Positions 45,801 through 56,539 of a stretch of 64,000 nt of DNA are shown piece by piece. A program made the translations under genes and the position numbers. The DNA lies in contig JAHHIC010000013.1 of assembly GCA_019359035.1 (NCBI GenBank), forward strand, positions 1-64,000, in the 5' to 3' direction. The DNA is from Scytonematopsis contorta HA4267-MV1. GTDB taxonomy: Bacteria; Cyanobacteriota; Cyanobacteriia; Cyanobacteriales; Nostocaceae. The stretch's first letter is position 1. Each line of letters opens with the position of its first letter. Under the pieces are notes generated by a model that had not been told where the DNA came from, ran no database searches, and saw only the letters and a program-made list of their open reading frames with translations.

Positions 45801-48319
45801 AATTTGGTCAACTGGCTTTACAGGTATTGGCTCTTGCTAGCACTAAAGAACAGAAAGCAAAGACCTTATATATGGTTAATGGCTTGGTAAAACCCTGGCG
45901 AGAACATATTAGAGAAACTGTACACTCTTTTGAAGATGCGTATCAAAGCGGACTAGAAACAGGGGATTTGGAGTGGGCTAGCTACTCTGCCTATTATCAT
46001 TCCCAGCATTCCTACTTTTTAGGGAAAGAACTGTCAAGCCTTGACCGGGAAATGGCAAATTACGGAGCATCGCTCGCTAAAATGAAGCAGGAAACTGCCT
46101 CTGAACTAAATTCCATGTTCCGGCAATGTGTTGTCAACTTGATGGGCAACACTGTAAATCCCTTTCTTATAGTTGGTGACATATTTGATGCCAGAATAAT
46201 GTTGCCTAAATTCCAACAAGCAAATCACAGAACTGCACTCTGCAAATTATACCTTAATCAGTTAATGCTTACGTATTTATTTGATTACTACGACCAAGCA
46301 GTTGATACAGCACTTAAGACAGAAGAACATCTAGATGGGGTGACTGGAATGCTTATAGTTCCCACCTTTTATTTCTATAGTTCGTTGGCACAACTTGCAG
46401 TAATGTCAAATGCTTCAAAATTTGCGCGACAGCCAACGGTCGATAAAATTGCAGAAAACCAAGAAAAAATGAAGCAATGGGCGTCCCATGCTCCGATGAA
46501 TTTTCAGCATAAGTTCGATTTAGTTGAAGCAGAACGGTATCGAGTGCTGAGTCAATGGGTAGAAGCGAGTGAACTCTACGATAAAGCAATAGCCGGAGCC
46601 AAAGAAAACGAATACATCCAAGAAGAAGGACTTGGCAATGAACTGGCAGCTAAATTCTACCTTGGATGGGGTAAAGAAAAGGTGGCTCAAGCTTATATGC
46701 AAGAAGCTTACTATTGTTATGCCCACTGGGGCGCTAAAGCCAAAACTGATGACTTAGAAAAACGTTATCCTCAACTCCTTGCTCCTATCTTGCAAACAAA
46801 ACGTAGTCGCTTCCACCTCAGCGAGACCAGGTTTTCTACCCTTGATGCGTCGTCATTTCTTCACCAAAGTATTCAAACAACTCGTTCTAGCAGCACCAGT
46901 CTTTCCGAAGCTCTTGATTTCGCCACCATCCTCAAAGTCTCACAAATTCTATCAAGTGAAATTAGATTAGAACAATTAGTATCTACATTAATGCAAGTAG
47001 TGATGGAAAATGCAGGTGCAAAAAAAGCAGTTTTGTTGTTGCCCAAAGATGGGAATCTCGCGATTGAAGCCATAACCAACACTGATGAAGGTCTTAAGCT
47101 ACTGTCTGTGCCATTTGAAAACAGCCAATTAATCCCCTGTATGTTAGTAAACTACATCAAGCGCAGCTTAACAACGGTTGTATTGGATAATGCAACAATA
47201 CAAAATGACTTTATCGCTGACCCATATTTAATACGAGTAAAACCTAAAAGTATCTTGTGTACTCCCATTTTAAATCAGGGTAAATTAATCGGGTTATTGT
47301 ATTTAGAAAATCAATTAACTATTGGCGTATTTACACACGAACGTTTAGAAATTATCCAGCTATTATGCACTCAAGCAGCTATATCGCTAGAAAATGCTCG
47401 TCTTTATCAAGAATCCCAGGATTACGCTCAACAAACGCGGGATTATGCAAAGCAGTTGGAGCAATTGCTGCAAGATTTACAACAAACCCAATTGCAAATG
47501 GTGCAAAACGAAAAAATGGCAACCTTAGGTAATTTAGTTGCAGGGGTAGCTCACGAAATTAACAACCCGATTGGATTTCTTACAGGTAGTATCAACAACG
47601 CTGAAGAATATATTCAAGACTTATTTGACCACATACAATCTTATCAACAACATCACCACAATCCAGTTCCAGAAGTTACTAAACATGCCGAAGAAATTGA
47701 TTTGGAATATTTGAGCGAGGACTTACCAAAGCTGATGGGTTCCATGAGGGTCGCAACAGAACGTATTAAAGATATTAGTACCAGTCTACGTACTTTCTCT
47801 AGAGCGGACACAGCCGAAAAAGTTGCTTGTAATATTCACGAAGGGATTGAGAGTACGCTGTTGATTTTGAAATATCGCCTCAAGCCTAACAATAAACGTC
47901 CAGCGATTAAAGTTCTTACAGAATACGGTAAATTACCACTTGTCAAGTGTTTTTTGGGACAATTGAATCAAGTTTTTATGAATATTCTGGCTAATGCAAT
48001 TGATGTCTTTGATGCAGCTTGCGAAGGCAAGGTATTCGCTGAAATACAAGCCAATTCTCAGAGAATTACAATTTTAACTGAATTTTCCAGCGACCAAAAA
48101 ACAGCAGTAATTCGCATCAAAGATAACGGTACGGGAATGCCAGAAGATGTAAAAGAACGTATCTTTGACCACCTATTTACCACCAAAGAAGTTGGTAAGG
48201 GTACAGGTTTGGGATTAGCAATAGCGCGTCAAATTATCGAAGAAACCCACGGTGGTAAGTTGAGTTGTAATTCAGTTTTAAATGAAGGAACAGAATTTGT
48301 GATTGAAATTCCACTGTAA
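42842..48319 (+). CDS. giant Ser/Thr kinase - AAA ATPase - GAF - histidine kinase
   Basis: 1825 residues. In order: a Ser/Thr kinase domain (about 8-270; catalytic loop HKDIKPANI near 137, DFS metal loop), a predicted ATPase (Walker [11 protein letters not shown] near 346, Walker [12 protein letters not shown] near 475), a long helical TPR-like region (about 700-1330), a GAF domain (about 1370-1520), a coiled coil, and a transmitter (H box [13 protein letters not shown] near 1567, G boxes DNGTGMPED and GKGTGLGLA). This is the Hstk class of dual kinases of filamentous cyanobacteria; the signal is unknown. Residues 104-112 are encoded by a TGTAGAGACG-type palindromic repeat inside the kinase domain. 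It stands 41 bases upstream of a close paralogue. Confidence 0.93.
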   Translation: MTTNQVSVYGYQLNEQLYNGSRTFVYRGFREIDAKPVVVKLMKNHYPSFSELLQFRNQYTIAKNLNLPGIIQTYSLEPYQNGYALVMEDFGGISLKEYFTSYMETLHVTSLHLEFLQIAISLCDTLDILIRNRIIHKDIKPANILINPETKQVKLIDFSISSLLARETQNLMNPNVLEGTLGYLSPEQTGRMNRGIDYRSDFYSLGVTFYELLTGELPFQSDDAMELVHCHIAKQSPLVHKINPEIPIVLSSIIAKLMAKNAENRYQSALGLKYDLETCLQQLKYFGKIESFQIAQRDICEKFIIPEKLYGRKKEVKTLLEAFGRVARPKDIKAYQGNSELMLVAGFSGIGKTVIINEIHKPIVRQRGYFIKGKFDQFNRNIPLSAFVQAFRDLMGQLLSESDTQLSTWRDKILQALGNNGQVIIEVIPELEKIIGQQPPALELSGNAAQNLFNLLFQKFIQVFTTKDHPLVIFLDDLQWADSASLKLMKLLISESEDGYLLLIGAYRDNEVSAAHPLMLSLKEISKSAAIINTITLAPLDEASLNQLVADTLICPVEIALPLTQLVYQKTRGNPFFSAQFLKALYEDGLIQFDLDEGIWQCDISRIKALALTDDVVEFMALQLQKLPYSTQNVLKLAACIGNQFDLATLAVVSEQSESETAANLWKALQEGLILPTSEVYKFYVGRETHDAAFLSEVLSYKFLHDRVQQAAYSLIPEDQKQSTHLKIGQLLLSNTPIEEREEKIFGIVNQFNYGLDATAEETECHQLAQLNLIAGRKAKAATAYEVATRYLNTGIDLLSSNSWQVHYELILALYTEATEVAHLSGEFEQVEQKAETVLKWGRSLLDKVKVYEIRILSCIAQNKLLGALQIGRDVLELLGITFSEKPNQGDIQSELVKTQLNLGDKCIKDLVNLPPMTNPEMLTAMRILAVMFSPAYLAAPELMLLVVFKKVNLSIQHGNADLSAFAYANYGTILCGLVGDIESGYQFGQLALQVLALASTKEQKAKTLYMVNGLVKPWREHIRETVHSFEDAYQSGLETGDLEWASYSAYYHSQHSYFLGKELSSLDREMANYGASLAKMKQETASELNSMFRQCVVNLMGNTVNPFLIVGDIFDARIMLPKFQQANHRTALCKLYLNQLMLTYLFDYYDQAVDTALKTEEHLDGVTGMLIVPTFYFYSSLAQLAVMSNASKFARQPTVDKIAENQEKMKQWASHAPMNFQHKFDLVEAERYRVLSQWVEASELYDKAIAGAKENEYIQEEGLGNELAAKFYLGWGKEKVAQAYMQEAYYCYAHWGAKAKTDDLEKRYPQLLAPILQTKRSRFHLSETRFSTLDASSFLHQSIQTTRSSSTSLSEALDFATILKVSQILSSEIRLEQLVSTLMQVVMENAGAKKAVLLLPKDGNLAIEAITNTDEGLKLLSVPFENSQLIPCMLVNYIKRSLTTVVLDNATIQNDFIADPYLIRVKPKSILCTPILNQGKLIGLLYLENQLTIGVFTHERLEIIQLLCTQAAISLENARLYQESQDYAQQTRDYAKQLEQLLQDLQQTQLQMVQNEKMATLGNLVAGVAHEINNPIGFLTGSINNAEEYIQDLFDHIQSYQQHHHNPVPEVTKHAEEIDLEYLSEDLPKLMGSMRVATERIKDISTSLRTFSRADTAEKVACNIHEGIESTLLILKYRLKPNNKRPAIKVLTEYGKLPLVKCFLGQLNQVFMNILANAIDVFDAACEGKVFAEIQANSQRITILTEFSSDQKTAVIRIKDNGTGMPEDVKERIFDHLFTTKEVGKGTGLGLAIARQIIEETHGGKLSCNSVLNEGTEFVIEIPL
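43148..43176 (+). repeat. palindromic repeat embedded in the kinase gene
   Basis: GAGACGTTACATGTAACGTCTC at 43151-43172 is a perfect palindrome, with TACA following, equal to the intergenic elements at 33692 and 63919. It is read in frame as [10 protein letters not shown]. Confidence 0.88.
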
Positions 48320-48359
48320 CTGGGAATACTAACTTAAAAGCTATAAAACGATTAGCAGT

Positions 48360-51300
48360 ATGATTAACACTAAAGTCAGTATTTGTGGTTACCAAGTTAC
48401 TGAACAACTCTACGATGGTTCTAGAACTATTGTATATAGGGGTTATCGAGAAACTGATGGAAAACCTGTAGTAATTAAACTGCTGAAAAATCATTATCCT
48501 AGTTTCAGCGAACTGGTGCAATTTCGTAACCAGTATACTATTGCTAAAAATCTTAATCTACCGGGGATTATTCAAACTTATAGCCTAGAATTATATCAAC
48601 ATGGTTATGCGTTGGTGATGGAAGATTTTGGTGGTATTTCGCTAAAAGAATATTTTACCTGTTACATGCAGACGGAGACGGAGACGGAGACGGAGACGGA
48701 GACGGAGACGGAGACGGAGACGGAGACGGAGACGGAGACGGAGACGAAGACGTTACATGTAACGTCTCTACATTTGGAATTTTTGCAAATCGCTATTTCT
48801 CTATGTGATACGTTGGATATTCTTATTCGTAACCGCATTATTCATAAAGATATTAAGCCTGCTAATATACTCATTAATCCAGAAACTAAACAGGTTAAAT
48901 TAATTGATTTTAGTATTTCGTCTCTACTCCCACGGGAAACTCAAACTCTGGTAAGTCCTAATGTGTTGGAAGGAACGTTAGGATATTTATCACCGGAACA
49001 AACTGGAAGAATGAATCGTGGGATTGATTATCGCACTGATTTTTATTCTTTGGGTGTAACTTTTTATGAATTACTTATAGGTAATTTACCGTTTCAATCG
49101 GCTGATGCAATGGAATTGGTGCATTGTCATATTGCTAAGCAACCACCTTTGATGCATGAAATTAATCCTAAAATTCCAAGGGTGCTTTCATCCATTGTCT
49201 GTAAATTAATGGCAAAAAATGCGGAAGAGCGCTATCAGAGTGCTTTGGGGCTAAAATACGATTTAGAAAAATGTCTTTATCAGCTTAAGGAAACACAAGT
49301 AATTGAAGATTGGGCAATTGGACAGAGGGATATTTGTGATAGATTTATTATTCCCGAAAAACTTTATGGTCGTGAAAAGGAAGTTCAAATTCTTCTAGAA
49401 GCTTTTGACCGTGTTGCAGACGAGGATAAAGGTCAAGCAGAACTTATATTGATAGCAGGTTTTTCTGGTATTGGTAAAACAGCTGTTGTTAACGAAGTCC
49501 ATAAGCCTATTATTAAATTACAGGGTTATTTTATTAAAGGTAAATTTGACCAGTTTAACCGTAATGTTCCTTTTTCTGCTTTTGTCCAAGCATTTCGTGA
49601 TTTAGTAGAGCAATTGAGCTGCGAAAGTGATGAGCGATTATCAACCTGGAAGAAGAATATTTTACAAGCTTTAGGTGATAACGGACAAGTAATTATTGAG
49701 GTGATTCCCGAATTAGAACAAATTATTGGAAAACAACCACCTGTAACTGAACTTTCTGGAACAGCAGCGCAAAATCGCTTTAATTTATTATTTCAAAAAT
49801 TTATTCAAGTATTCACGACAAAAGAACATCCTTTGGTGATTTTCTTAGATGATTTGCAATGGGCTGATTTGGCATCTTTGAAATTGATACAGTTATTGAT
49901 GAGTGAGTCCAAAAAGAAACATTTATTATTAATAGGAGCTTATCGGGATAACGAAGTTTCTGCTGCACATACTTTGATGATTACTCTATCAGAAATTAAT
50001 CAGGTTAATTTAACAACTACTAATACTATTACATTAGCACCGCTTAGTCAATTAAAATTGAATAAGTTAATTGCTGATACGCTTAATTGTTCAGAGATAA
50101 TAGTAGAACCTCTTGCTCAACTGGTGTATCAAAAAACTGAAGGCAATCCATTTTTTGCTACACAGTTTCTTAAGTCTTTACATCAAGATGGGTTAATTCT
50201 GTTTAATTTGGAAGATGCATGTTGGCAATGCGATATCACAAACGTAACTCAACAAATAGTCACAAGTGATGTTGTCGAATTCATGACATTTCAGTTAAGA
50301 AAACTTCCTCAATCAACTCAATATGCTTTGCAGTTAGCCGCTTGTATTGGAAATCAGTTTGATTTGGCTACTTTAGCTATTATTTTGCAAGAAGGAGAAA
50401 TAGAAGCTGCAACTTATTTATGGAAGGCTTTGCAGGAAGGATTAATTTTACCTTCTAGTGATATTTACAAGTTTTATGTGGGACGAGAAACAGAGGATAA
50501 TTTAGTTACGCAGACAGATGTAACGTATAAGTTTTTGCATGATAGAGTTCAACAAGCTGCTTATGGGTTGATTCCGGAGGAAGAAAAGGAATCAGTTAAT
50601 TTAAAAATTGGACAGTTATTATTGCAAAGCTGTGACGAAAGCCAACGTAAAGAACGGATTTTTGATATCGTTAACTATTTGAACTTAGGACAATCATTAA
50701 TTACTGAAAAACAAGCACGTTATGAACTAGCTGCTTTGAATTTAGAAGCTGGTAAAACAGCGAAGGCTTCATCGGCATTTGAAGCAGCTTTGATGTTTTC
50801 CAATGCTGGTATTTGCAGTTTAGATTTAAATTGCTGGCAAGAGGAATACAATCTAACACTTGCGCTATACGATTTGGCTGGTGAGGTAGCTTATTTGTGT
50901 AGCCAATTTGAGCGGATGGAAGAGTTGACTAATACTATATTTAGTCAAGCAAAGAGCCAGCTCGATAAAATCACTGCTTATGAAATTCAAATCCAAGCAA
51001 AAATTGCCCAAGGTTCTCCTAAAGATGCTGTTAATATTGCGCTGGAGGTACTTAAGCAGCTTGGAATTAAACTTCCAAAAAATCCCACTCAGGTAGAAAT
51101 ATTATTAGGCTTAGGTAAAACTAAGTTATTGCTAAATCAAAAATCACCAGAAAGTTTGATTCATCTCCCTCAGATGAGCGACTTTAATAAGTTAGCTGCG
51201 ATGCGTATTCTTTCCAGTGCTGCTTCTGCTGCTTATATTGCTGCTCCTAAACTTATGCCATTACTTGTTTTTGAGCGAGTTAATTTATCTGTATTACACG

Positions 51301-54300
51301 GTAATACTCCTCTGTCAGCCTTTGCTTATGCTTGGTACGGACTAATTCTGTGCGGTGTGGTTATGGATATTGAAACAGGGTATAAGTTTGGTCAACTTGC
51401 TTTGAATTTACTGGAAAATTTCAATGCTAAAGAGTTGAGAGCTAAAACTCTATTTATGACCTATGCGTTTGTCAGCCATTGGCGCGATAGCTTGACTAAT
51501 ACTATTGAACCACTGTTGACGGCTTACCAAAGTGGTTTAGAAACGGGTGATGTCGAATATGCTTCTTGGTCAGCCGTTGTGTACTCCTACAATCGATATT
51601 GGGTAGGACAGAATTTATTGGAAGTCGAAGCTGCAATTAGTTCTTTTTTGGTGGCAATTGCTTCTTTCAACCAGAAAAATGCTTCAATATATTTGCAAAT
51701 TTATCACCAGGTAACCTTAAATTTATTGGGACGTTCTCAAAATCCAGCTTACTTGTCTGGTGAGAGTTACTGCATAAGGAGAAGCATTCCTGCACAGCAA
51801 GCAGCAAACGATGCTACGGGATTATTTTTTAGTTATGTTTCTCAGCAACAGCTTAATTACTTATTTGGGCAATATCGCGAATCTGTAGAGAATGCAAATT
51901 CTGCTATACTATATATTGATGCATGTGTTGCCCTACTCCCCACGCTTTTACATTATTTTTATGATTCATTAGCACGGTTACAAATTTACGCAGATGCAAC
52001 AATTTCTGAGCGTAAGTTAATCATCAAGCGTGTTATTGATAATGAGAAAAAGCTCAAAAAATGGGCACATCATGCTCCCATAAATCACCAGCATAAATTT
52101 AATTTGTTACAAGCGGAACGGTATAGAGTTTTGGGGCAAAATACTATAGCAATTGAATACTACGATAAAGCCATTGCTGGGGCTAAACAAAATAATTATA
52201 TCGCAGAAGAAGGGCTTTGCAATGAATTAATAGCTAAATTCTATCTCGATTTGGGCAAAGAGAATATTGCTCAAGTTTATATGCAAGAAGCTTATTACTG
52301 CTATGCTATTTGGGGTACAAAAGCAAAAATAGATGATTTAGAAAAGCGTTATTATCAATTGCTGACCCCTATCTTTCAAGCAAAGCAAAATAACTTTGCA
52401 TTGAACGAAACCCACCTTCAAACAAGTGCTCAATCTTCATCTGTGTATCAAACAATTCAAAATACTTACTCACAGACTAGCACTTCGGAATATCTTGATT
52501 TTGCTTCCATCCTCAAGGCTTCACAAGCATTGTCTAGCGAAATTAAATTAGATAAGTTAATTTCTACTTTGATGCAAGTAGTGATGGAAAATGCAGGAGC
52601 TAAAAAAGCAGCTTTGCTATTGGTTAAAGATGGTAAGCTTGTGGTTGAAACTATAGCTACTATACATGAAGGGGTTAAAATTTTATCTGCACCATATCAA
52701 GCAAACGAAGCTATTGCTACTACTATATTAAATTATGTTAAACATACCTTAAAAAATGTTGTGCTGGATGATGCAACATCTCAAAATAATTTTATTGGTG
52801 ACCCATATTTAATGCAGGAACAACCCAAAAGTATTTTGTGTACACCGATATTAAATCAAGGTAAATTCATTGGGTTGTTATACTTAGAGAACAAATTTAC
52901 CACAGGTGTGTTTACTAGTCAACGGCTAGAAGTTATTCAAGTTTTATGTGCCCAAACAGCTATTTCTCTGGAAAATGCTCGTCTTTATCAACAGTCCCAA
53001 AATTACGCACAGCAGTTAGAACATTCATTGGTTTGTTTAGAAGAAAGAGCAAGGTTGACAGATTTTAGAGCAGATGTAGACCGTATCATTACCCAAAATT
53101 ATAGTTTACAAGAAACTCTCCAGCACTGTAGTGAAGCTGTTGTTCAGCATTTAGACGCAGCATTTGCTCGCATTTGGACGTTGAATTGGCAAGAACAAAT
53201 GTTAGAACTACAGGCCAGTGCGGGGATGTACACTCATATTAATGGTTTCCACGGTCGGGTTTCTGTTGGGCAATTCAAAATTGGATTAATTGCTCAAGAG
53301 GGTAAACCTCACTTAACTAATCACGTTCAAGACGACACCCGTATAAGTGATAAGGAATGGGCAAAACGAGAAAACATGCTGTCATTTGCTGGATACCCTC
53401 TGATGGTTGATGGGGAAGTTGTCGGTGTGTTGGCAATGTTTGCGCGTCAAATTTTATCCGAATCAACTTTAGAATCACTGGAATTTGCTGCAAGTGAGAT
53501 TGCTTTGGGTATTCAACGCAGGCAATCGGAGAAAGCGTTACTAGAATCAGAAAATCAATTGCGGCAGAAAGCTGAAGAACTAGAAAATGCTTTGCAAGAA
53601 TTAAAACAAGTACAATTGCAAATGGTGCAAAACGAAAAAATGGCGACTTTGGGTAATTTAGTTGCAGGGGTTGCTCACGAAATTAATAATCCTGTTGGAT
53701 TTCTTAAAGGTAGTATTAACAATGCTCAAGAGTATATAAAAGATTTATTTGCTCATGCTGAATTTTATCAACAGTATTATCCTACCCCAATACCTCAAGT
53801 TATTGAACACGCAGAAGAAATTGATTTAGAATTTATCTCTGTTGATTTACCAAAGTTGTTGGACTCGATGAGGATGGCAACGGAACGTATTAAAGATATT
53901 AGTACTAGCCTGCGTACTTTTTCTAGGGCTGATACTGTCGAAAAACTTGCTTGTAATATTCATGAAGGAATTGAAAGTACGCTGCTGATTTTAAAATATC
54001 GACTCAAGGCTAACGATAAGCGTCCAGAAATTAAAGTAATTACTCGCTACGGTGATTTACCACCTGTAAAGTGCTTTTTAGGACAATTAAATCAAGTATT
54101 TATGAACATTATTGCTAATGCGATTGATGCGTTAGATACATCTATTGAAGGGCTAACATTTGCTGAAATTCAAAAAAGTCCTTTGAAAATTAGTATTTAC
54201 ACTGAAGTAGTTAGTGAGCAAAAAATAGTAGCAATTCATATTAAAGATAATGCTTTGGGAATGCCGGAAGATGTGAAAGCACATATATTTGACCACTTGT

Positions 54301-54443
54301 TTACAACTAAAGGGGTTGGTAAGGGTACGGGATTAGGATTAGCTATCGCTCGTCAAATTGTGGAAGAAACTCACGGAGGAAAATTGAGTTGTAATTCTGT
54401 TGTGGGGGAGGGTACAGAATTTGTGATTGAAATTCCCGTGTAG
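48360..54443 (+). CDS. giant Ser/Thr kinase - AAA ATPase - GAF-GAF - histidine kinase
   Basis: 2027 residues, a paralogue of the gene just upstream with one more GAF domain. In order: Ser/Thr kinase (about 8-300; HKDIKPANI), ATPase (Walker [12 protein letters not shown] near 367; [11 protein letters not shown]), helical repeats, GAF 1 (about 1390-1535), GAF 2 (about 1570-1725; DFRADVDRIITQNYSL), coiled coil, and transmitter (H box [13 protein letters not shown] near 1769; GKGTGLGLA). The G1-type box reads DNALGMPED in place of DNGTGMPED, a change at a normally conserved Gly. Residues 105-128 are twelve Thr-Glu pairs from a hexamer array in the kinase domain. The two genes probably form one transcript. 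Confidence 0.93.
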   Translation: MINTKVSICGYQVTEQLYDGSRTIVYRGYRETDGKPVVIKLLKNHYPSFSELVQFRNQYTIAKNLNLPGIIQTYSLELYQHGYALVMEDFGGISLKEYFTCYMQTETETETETETETETETETETETETKTLHVTSLHLEFLQIAISLCDTLDILIRNRIIHKDIKPANILINPETKQVKLIDFSISSLLPRETQTLVSPNVLEGTLGYLSPEQTGRMNRGIDYRTDFYSLGVTFYELLIGNLPFQSADAMELVHCHIAKQPPLMHEINPKIPRVLSSIVCKLMAKNAEERYQSALGLKYDLEKCLYQLKETQVIEDWAIGQRDICDRFIIPEKLYGREKEVQILLEAFDRVADEDKGQAELILIAGFSGIGKTAVVNEVHKPIIKLQGYFIKGKFDQFNRNVPFSAFVQAFRDLVEQLSCESDERLSTWKKNILQALGDNGQVIIEVIPELEQIIGKQPPVTELSGTAAQNRFNLLFQKFIQVFTTKEHPLVIFLDDLQWADLASLKLIQLLMSESKKKHLLLIGAYRDNEVSAAHTLMITLSEINQVNLTTTNTITLAPLSQLKLNKLIADTLNCSEIIVEPLAQLVYQKTEGNPFFATQFLKSLHQDGLILFNLEDACWQCDITNVTQQIVTSDVVEFMTFQLRKLPQSTQYALQLAACIGNQFDLATLAIILQEGEIEAATYLWKALQEGLILPSSDIYKFYVGRETEDNLVTQTDVTYKFLHDRVQQAAYGLIPEEEKESVNLKIGQLLLQSCDESQRKERIFDIVNYLNLGQSLITEKQARYELAALNLEAGKTAKASSAFEAALMFSNAGICSLDLNCWQEEYNLTLALYDLAGEVAYLCSQFERMEELTNTIFSQAKSQLDKITAYEIQIQAKIAQGSPKDAVNIALEVLKQLGIKLPKNPTQVEILLGLGKTKLLLNQKSPESLIHLPQMSDFNKLAAMRILSSAASAAYIAAPKLMPLLVFERVNLSVLHGNTPLSAFAYAWYGLILCGVVMDIETGYKFGQLALNLLENFNAKELRAKTLFMTYAFVSHWRDSLTNTIEPLLTAYQSGLETGDVEYASWSAVVYSYNRYWVGQNLLEVEAAISSFLVAIASFNQKNASIYLQIYHQVTLNLLGRSQNPAYLSGESYCIRRSIPAQQAANDATGLFFSYVSQQQLNYLFGQYRESVENANSAILYIDACVALLPTLLHYFYDSLARLQIYADATISERKLIIKRVIDNEKKLKKWAHHAPINHQHKFNLLQAERYRVLGQNTIAIEYYDKAIAGAKQNNYIAEEGLCNELIAKFYLDLGKENIAQVYMQEAYYCYAIWGTKAKIDDLEKRYYQLLTPIFQAKQNNFALNETHLQTSAQSSSVYQTIQNTYSQTSTSEYLDFASILKASQALSSEIKLDKLISTLMQVVMENAGAKKAALLLVKDGKLVVETIATIHEGVKILSAPYQANEAIATTILNYVKHTLKNVVLDDATSQNNFIGDPYLMQEQPKSILCTPILNQGKFIGLLYLENKFTTGVFTSQRLEVIQVLCAQTAISLENARLYQQSQNYAQQLEHSLVCLEERARLTDFRADVDRIITQNYSLQETLQHCSEAVVQHLDAAFARIWTLNWQEQMLELQASAGMYTHINGFHGRVSVGQFKIGLIAQEGKPHLTNHVQDDTRISDKEWAKRENMLSFAGYPLMVDGEVVGVLAMFARQILSESTLESLEFAASEIALGIQRRQSEKALLESENQLRQKAEELENALQELKQVQLQMVQNEKMATLGNLVAGVAHEINNPVGFLKGSINNAQEYIKDLFAHAEFYQQYYPTPIPQVIEHAEEIDLEFISVDLPKLLDSMRMATERIKDISTSLRTFSRADTVEKLACNIHEGIESTLLILKYRLKANDKRPEIKVITRYGDLPPVKCFLGQLNQVFMNIIANAIDALDTSIEGLTFAEIQKSPLKISIYTEVVSEQKIVAIHIKDNALGMPEDVKAHIFDHLFTTKGVGKGTGLGLAIARQIVEETHGGKLSCNSVVGEGTEFVIEIPV
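48672..48746 (+). repeat. GAGACG hexamer array inside a kinase gene
   Basis: Twelve and a half ACGGAG units, in frame, encoding (Thr-Glu)12. It is directly followed by the remaining half of the TGTAGAGACG palindrome (AGACGTTACATGTAACGTC), whose arm has the same GAGACG core. Confidence 0.93.
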
Positions 54444-54447
54444 TATA

Positions 54448-54492
54448 GCTGACCTAACCCCAACCCCTTCCCTACAAGGGAAGGGGAGTAAG
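54448..54492. repeat. CCTAACCCC dispersed repeat
   Basis: GACCTAACCCCAACCCCTT then CCCTACAAGGGAAGGGGA, with an internal CCCCTTCCCT hairpin. It is the same family as at 6977 and lies just after the stop of the second giant kinase, a possible terminator. Confidence 0.75.
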
Positions 54493-54517
54493 ATTTAGTC
54501 ACCAAATTTAAGCAAGA

Positions 54518-54889
54518 TTAACCCGCTTCCGCAGCAACCGCTTCTGCTTTTGTTTTGTGGAGGGTTCCTGGCTCTTCCTCCGGTGGGGAATAAACGGTGT
54601 AGAGCTTGAGTGCTGTTGAGCCAGTATTAATAAAGTTGTGCAACGTACCAGCAGGAACGGCAACCAGGGTGTTAGCTTGAATTGTACTTCGCTCACCGTT
54701 CAAAACGGCTTCACCTTCACCCTCGACAAATACTAAAACTTGGTCAACATCATGGGTCTCTTCACCAATGTCGTCCCCTGGTTCAACACTCATCAAGACA
54801 ATTTGGCTGTGTTCGTTTGTTAATATTTCTTGCCGGAAAAAGTTATTTTCTTTTGCCAATCCAAAAATATCTTTGTTAAATATTGCCAT
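54518..54889 (-). CDS. cupin-domain protein
   Basis: 123 residues, a single small beta-barrel cupin. Motif 1 is GEETHDVDQVLVFVEGEGE (about 38-56) with Glu and His as likely metal ligands; motif 2 is VPAGTLHNFIN (about 78-88) with the last His. The C-terminal tail is Glu/Ala/Lys-rich. Cupins of this size include isomerases, dioxygenases and binding proteins, and no function can be assigned. It is a single gene convergent with the giant kinase. Confidence 0.85.
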   Translation of the reverse strand: MAIFNKDIFGLAKENNFFRQEILTNEHSQIVLMSVEPGDDIGEETHDVDQVLVFVEGEGEAVLNGERSTIQANTLVAVPAGTLHNFINTGSTALKLYTVYSPPEEEPGTLHKTKAEAVAAEAG

Positions 54890-55107
54890 TTTGATTACTC
54901 CTATGTTTGTTGTGAGTGATTTTCCTGCTTACTACTATTACACAAGGTGTTATCAAAGCTATAACCTTTAATAGGTGATTTATAAAGTAAATATTAAGTC
55001 TACATGAGTGATGGGTTACGGCGCTTTATTGAAATTAAAGAGTCTCCAACTAAGTACTACAAATGCGCCTAACCCATCCTACACTTATAAGTGTTATCTT
55101 GTAATAT

Positions 55108-55341
55108 TTAAAACCCAAACAATTTTCTTATCTCCGTTATTGAACGCTCAATAATTTGAGGTAAATTCATTATTTCTTGCATTAAATCTTGGGGAGTAAA
55201 GCCAAAAACTGATAATATCACTACGATAAGAAAAAGACTGAGAACTGTGCTAATAGCTGTCTTCGCAACATTAAGTAAAGCTTTAAAGACTATGAATGCA
55301 ACAATCAACGCGGCGATTAAAACAATTAGATTAGTTGGCAT
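55108..55341 (-). CDS. small membrane protein, unknown function
   Basis: 77 residues with two hydrophobic helices (LIVLIAALIVAFIVFKALL, about 4-22, and ISTVLSLFLIVVILSVFG, about 30-47) and an amphipathic C terminus (LPQIIERSITEIRKLFGF). This pattern is common for a conserved short cyanobacterial membrane protein of unknown role. It is a single gene. Confidence 0.65.
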   Translation of the reverse strand: MPTNLIVLIAALIVAFIVFKALLNVAKTAISTVLSLFLIVVILSVFGFTPQDLMQEIMNLPQIIERSITEIRKLFGF

Positions 55342-55627
55342 AATTTTAATGATTTTTGTAATAAACAGGACAATTGATATTATTTAGAGAGAGTAATAAT
55401 ATAAAATCTTATCAATAAACCCTCAAAGATATTGTGACAAATTAAAACACAACAACAAGTAAGTAAAATCACATTACACCAATATTTATTCATTTGCTTA
55501 CCACAAAAGGAGTAGTTAAGATAAATATCAACAATTTGCTAAGTAGTTTATTTGTTCTATAATTTTTGCCACAGAATTGAGTAAACTTATTGCGGGATTC
55601 ATATAATTAGGACGTTTTGCATCTCCA

Positions 55628-56368
55628 ATGAGTAATACTGAAATTAGTAGTACCTACGTCAAAGTACCATCACGAGACTTAGAAATCGATGCTTACCTAG
55701 CAACCCCTTCGATTGAGGGAAAATTTGCAGCAGTTATAGTTGTTCAGGAAATATTCGGAGTCAACAGTCATATTCGTGACGTAACCGAACGAATTGCAAA
55801 ACTTGGTTACGTAGCTATTGCACCAGCAATGTTTCATCGTGTCGCTCCCGGTTTTGATGTTGGGTATAGTCCAGAGGATATCCAGCTTGGTGTTCAATAT
55901 ATGCAACAGACTAAGGCTGGTGAAATATTGAGTGATATCGAGGCTACGATTGCTTATTTAAAGACTTTACCTAATGTCAAAGCTGACACCATAGGTACAA
56001 TTGGTTTCTGTTTTGGTGGTCACGTTGCTTACATGGCTGCAACATTACCAGATATCAAAGCGACTGCATCATTTTATGGTGGTGGAATTGCGACTTCTAG
56101 TTTTGGTGGGGATTCTCCAACTATTAACCGTACATCTGAAATTAAAGGTACTGTCTACACATTTTTTGGTACGAGGGATTCATCTATTCCACAGGAACAA
56201 AATCAACACATTGAAGCCGAGTTAAAAAAACATAGCATAGACCATCGTGTATTTCGCTACGATGCAGAACACGGTTTTTTTTGCGACCAACGTAGTAGTT
56301 ATAACGCCCAAGCTGCATCTGATGCGTGGGAGCATGTTATAGAACTATTCCAAAGTAAGCTTTCATAA
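55628..56368 (+). CDS. dienelactone hydrolase family protein
   Basis: 246 residues, alpha/beta hydrolase fold. The catalytic triad is visible: nucleophile Cys in GFCFGGH (about 122), Asp in GTRDSSIP (about 182) and His in AEHGFFC (about 214). The Glu of VQEIFGVN (about 36), which activates the Cys in this family, is also present. Family members hydrolyse dienelactone or other small esters; the true substrate in cyanobacteria is unknown. No signal peptide, so cytoplasmic. It is a single gene. Confidence 0.92.
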   Translation: MSNTEISSTYVKVPSRDLEIDAYLATPSIEGKFAAVIVVQEIFGVNSHIRDVTERIAKLGYVAIAPAMFHRVAPGFDVGYSPEDIQLGVQYMQQTKAGEILSDIEATIAYLKTLPNVKADTIGTIGFCFGGHVAYMAATLPDIKATASFYGGGIATSSFGGDSPTINRTSEIKGTVYTFFGTRDSSIPQEQNQHIEAELKKHSIDHRVFRYDAEHGFFCDQRSSYNAQAASDAWEHVIELFQSKLS

Positions 56369-56539
56369 TATTTACAATACTTTTTCTCGTCCCAACCAAA
56401 GGAAACCCACCCCCAACGGAGACTCCCCACACGCGGGGAGGGGGCTATGAAATTTAAAGTGCAAGATTGTTCAAATTGAATTTTATTTGGGTAACCTAAC
56501 ATTACATTCATATACTGTTAGGAAAAAAGGGAAAAATTT

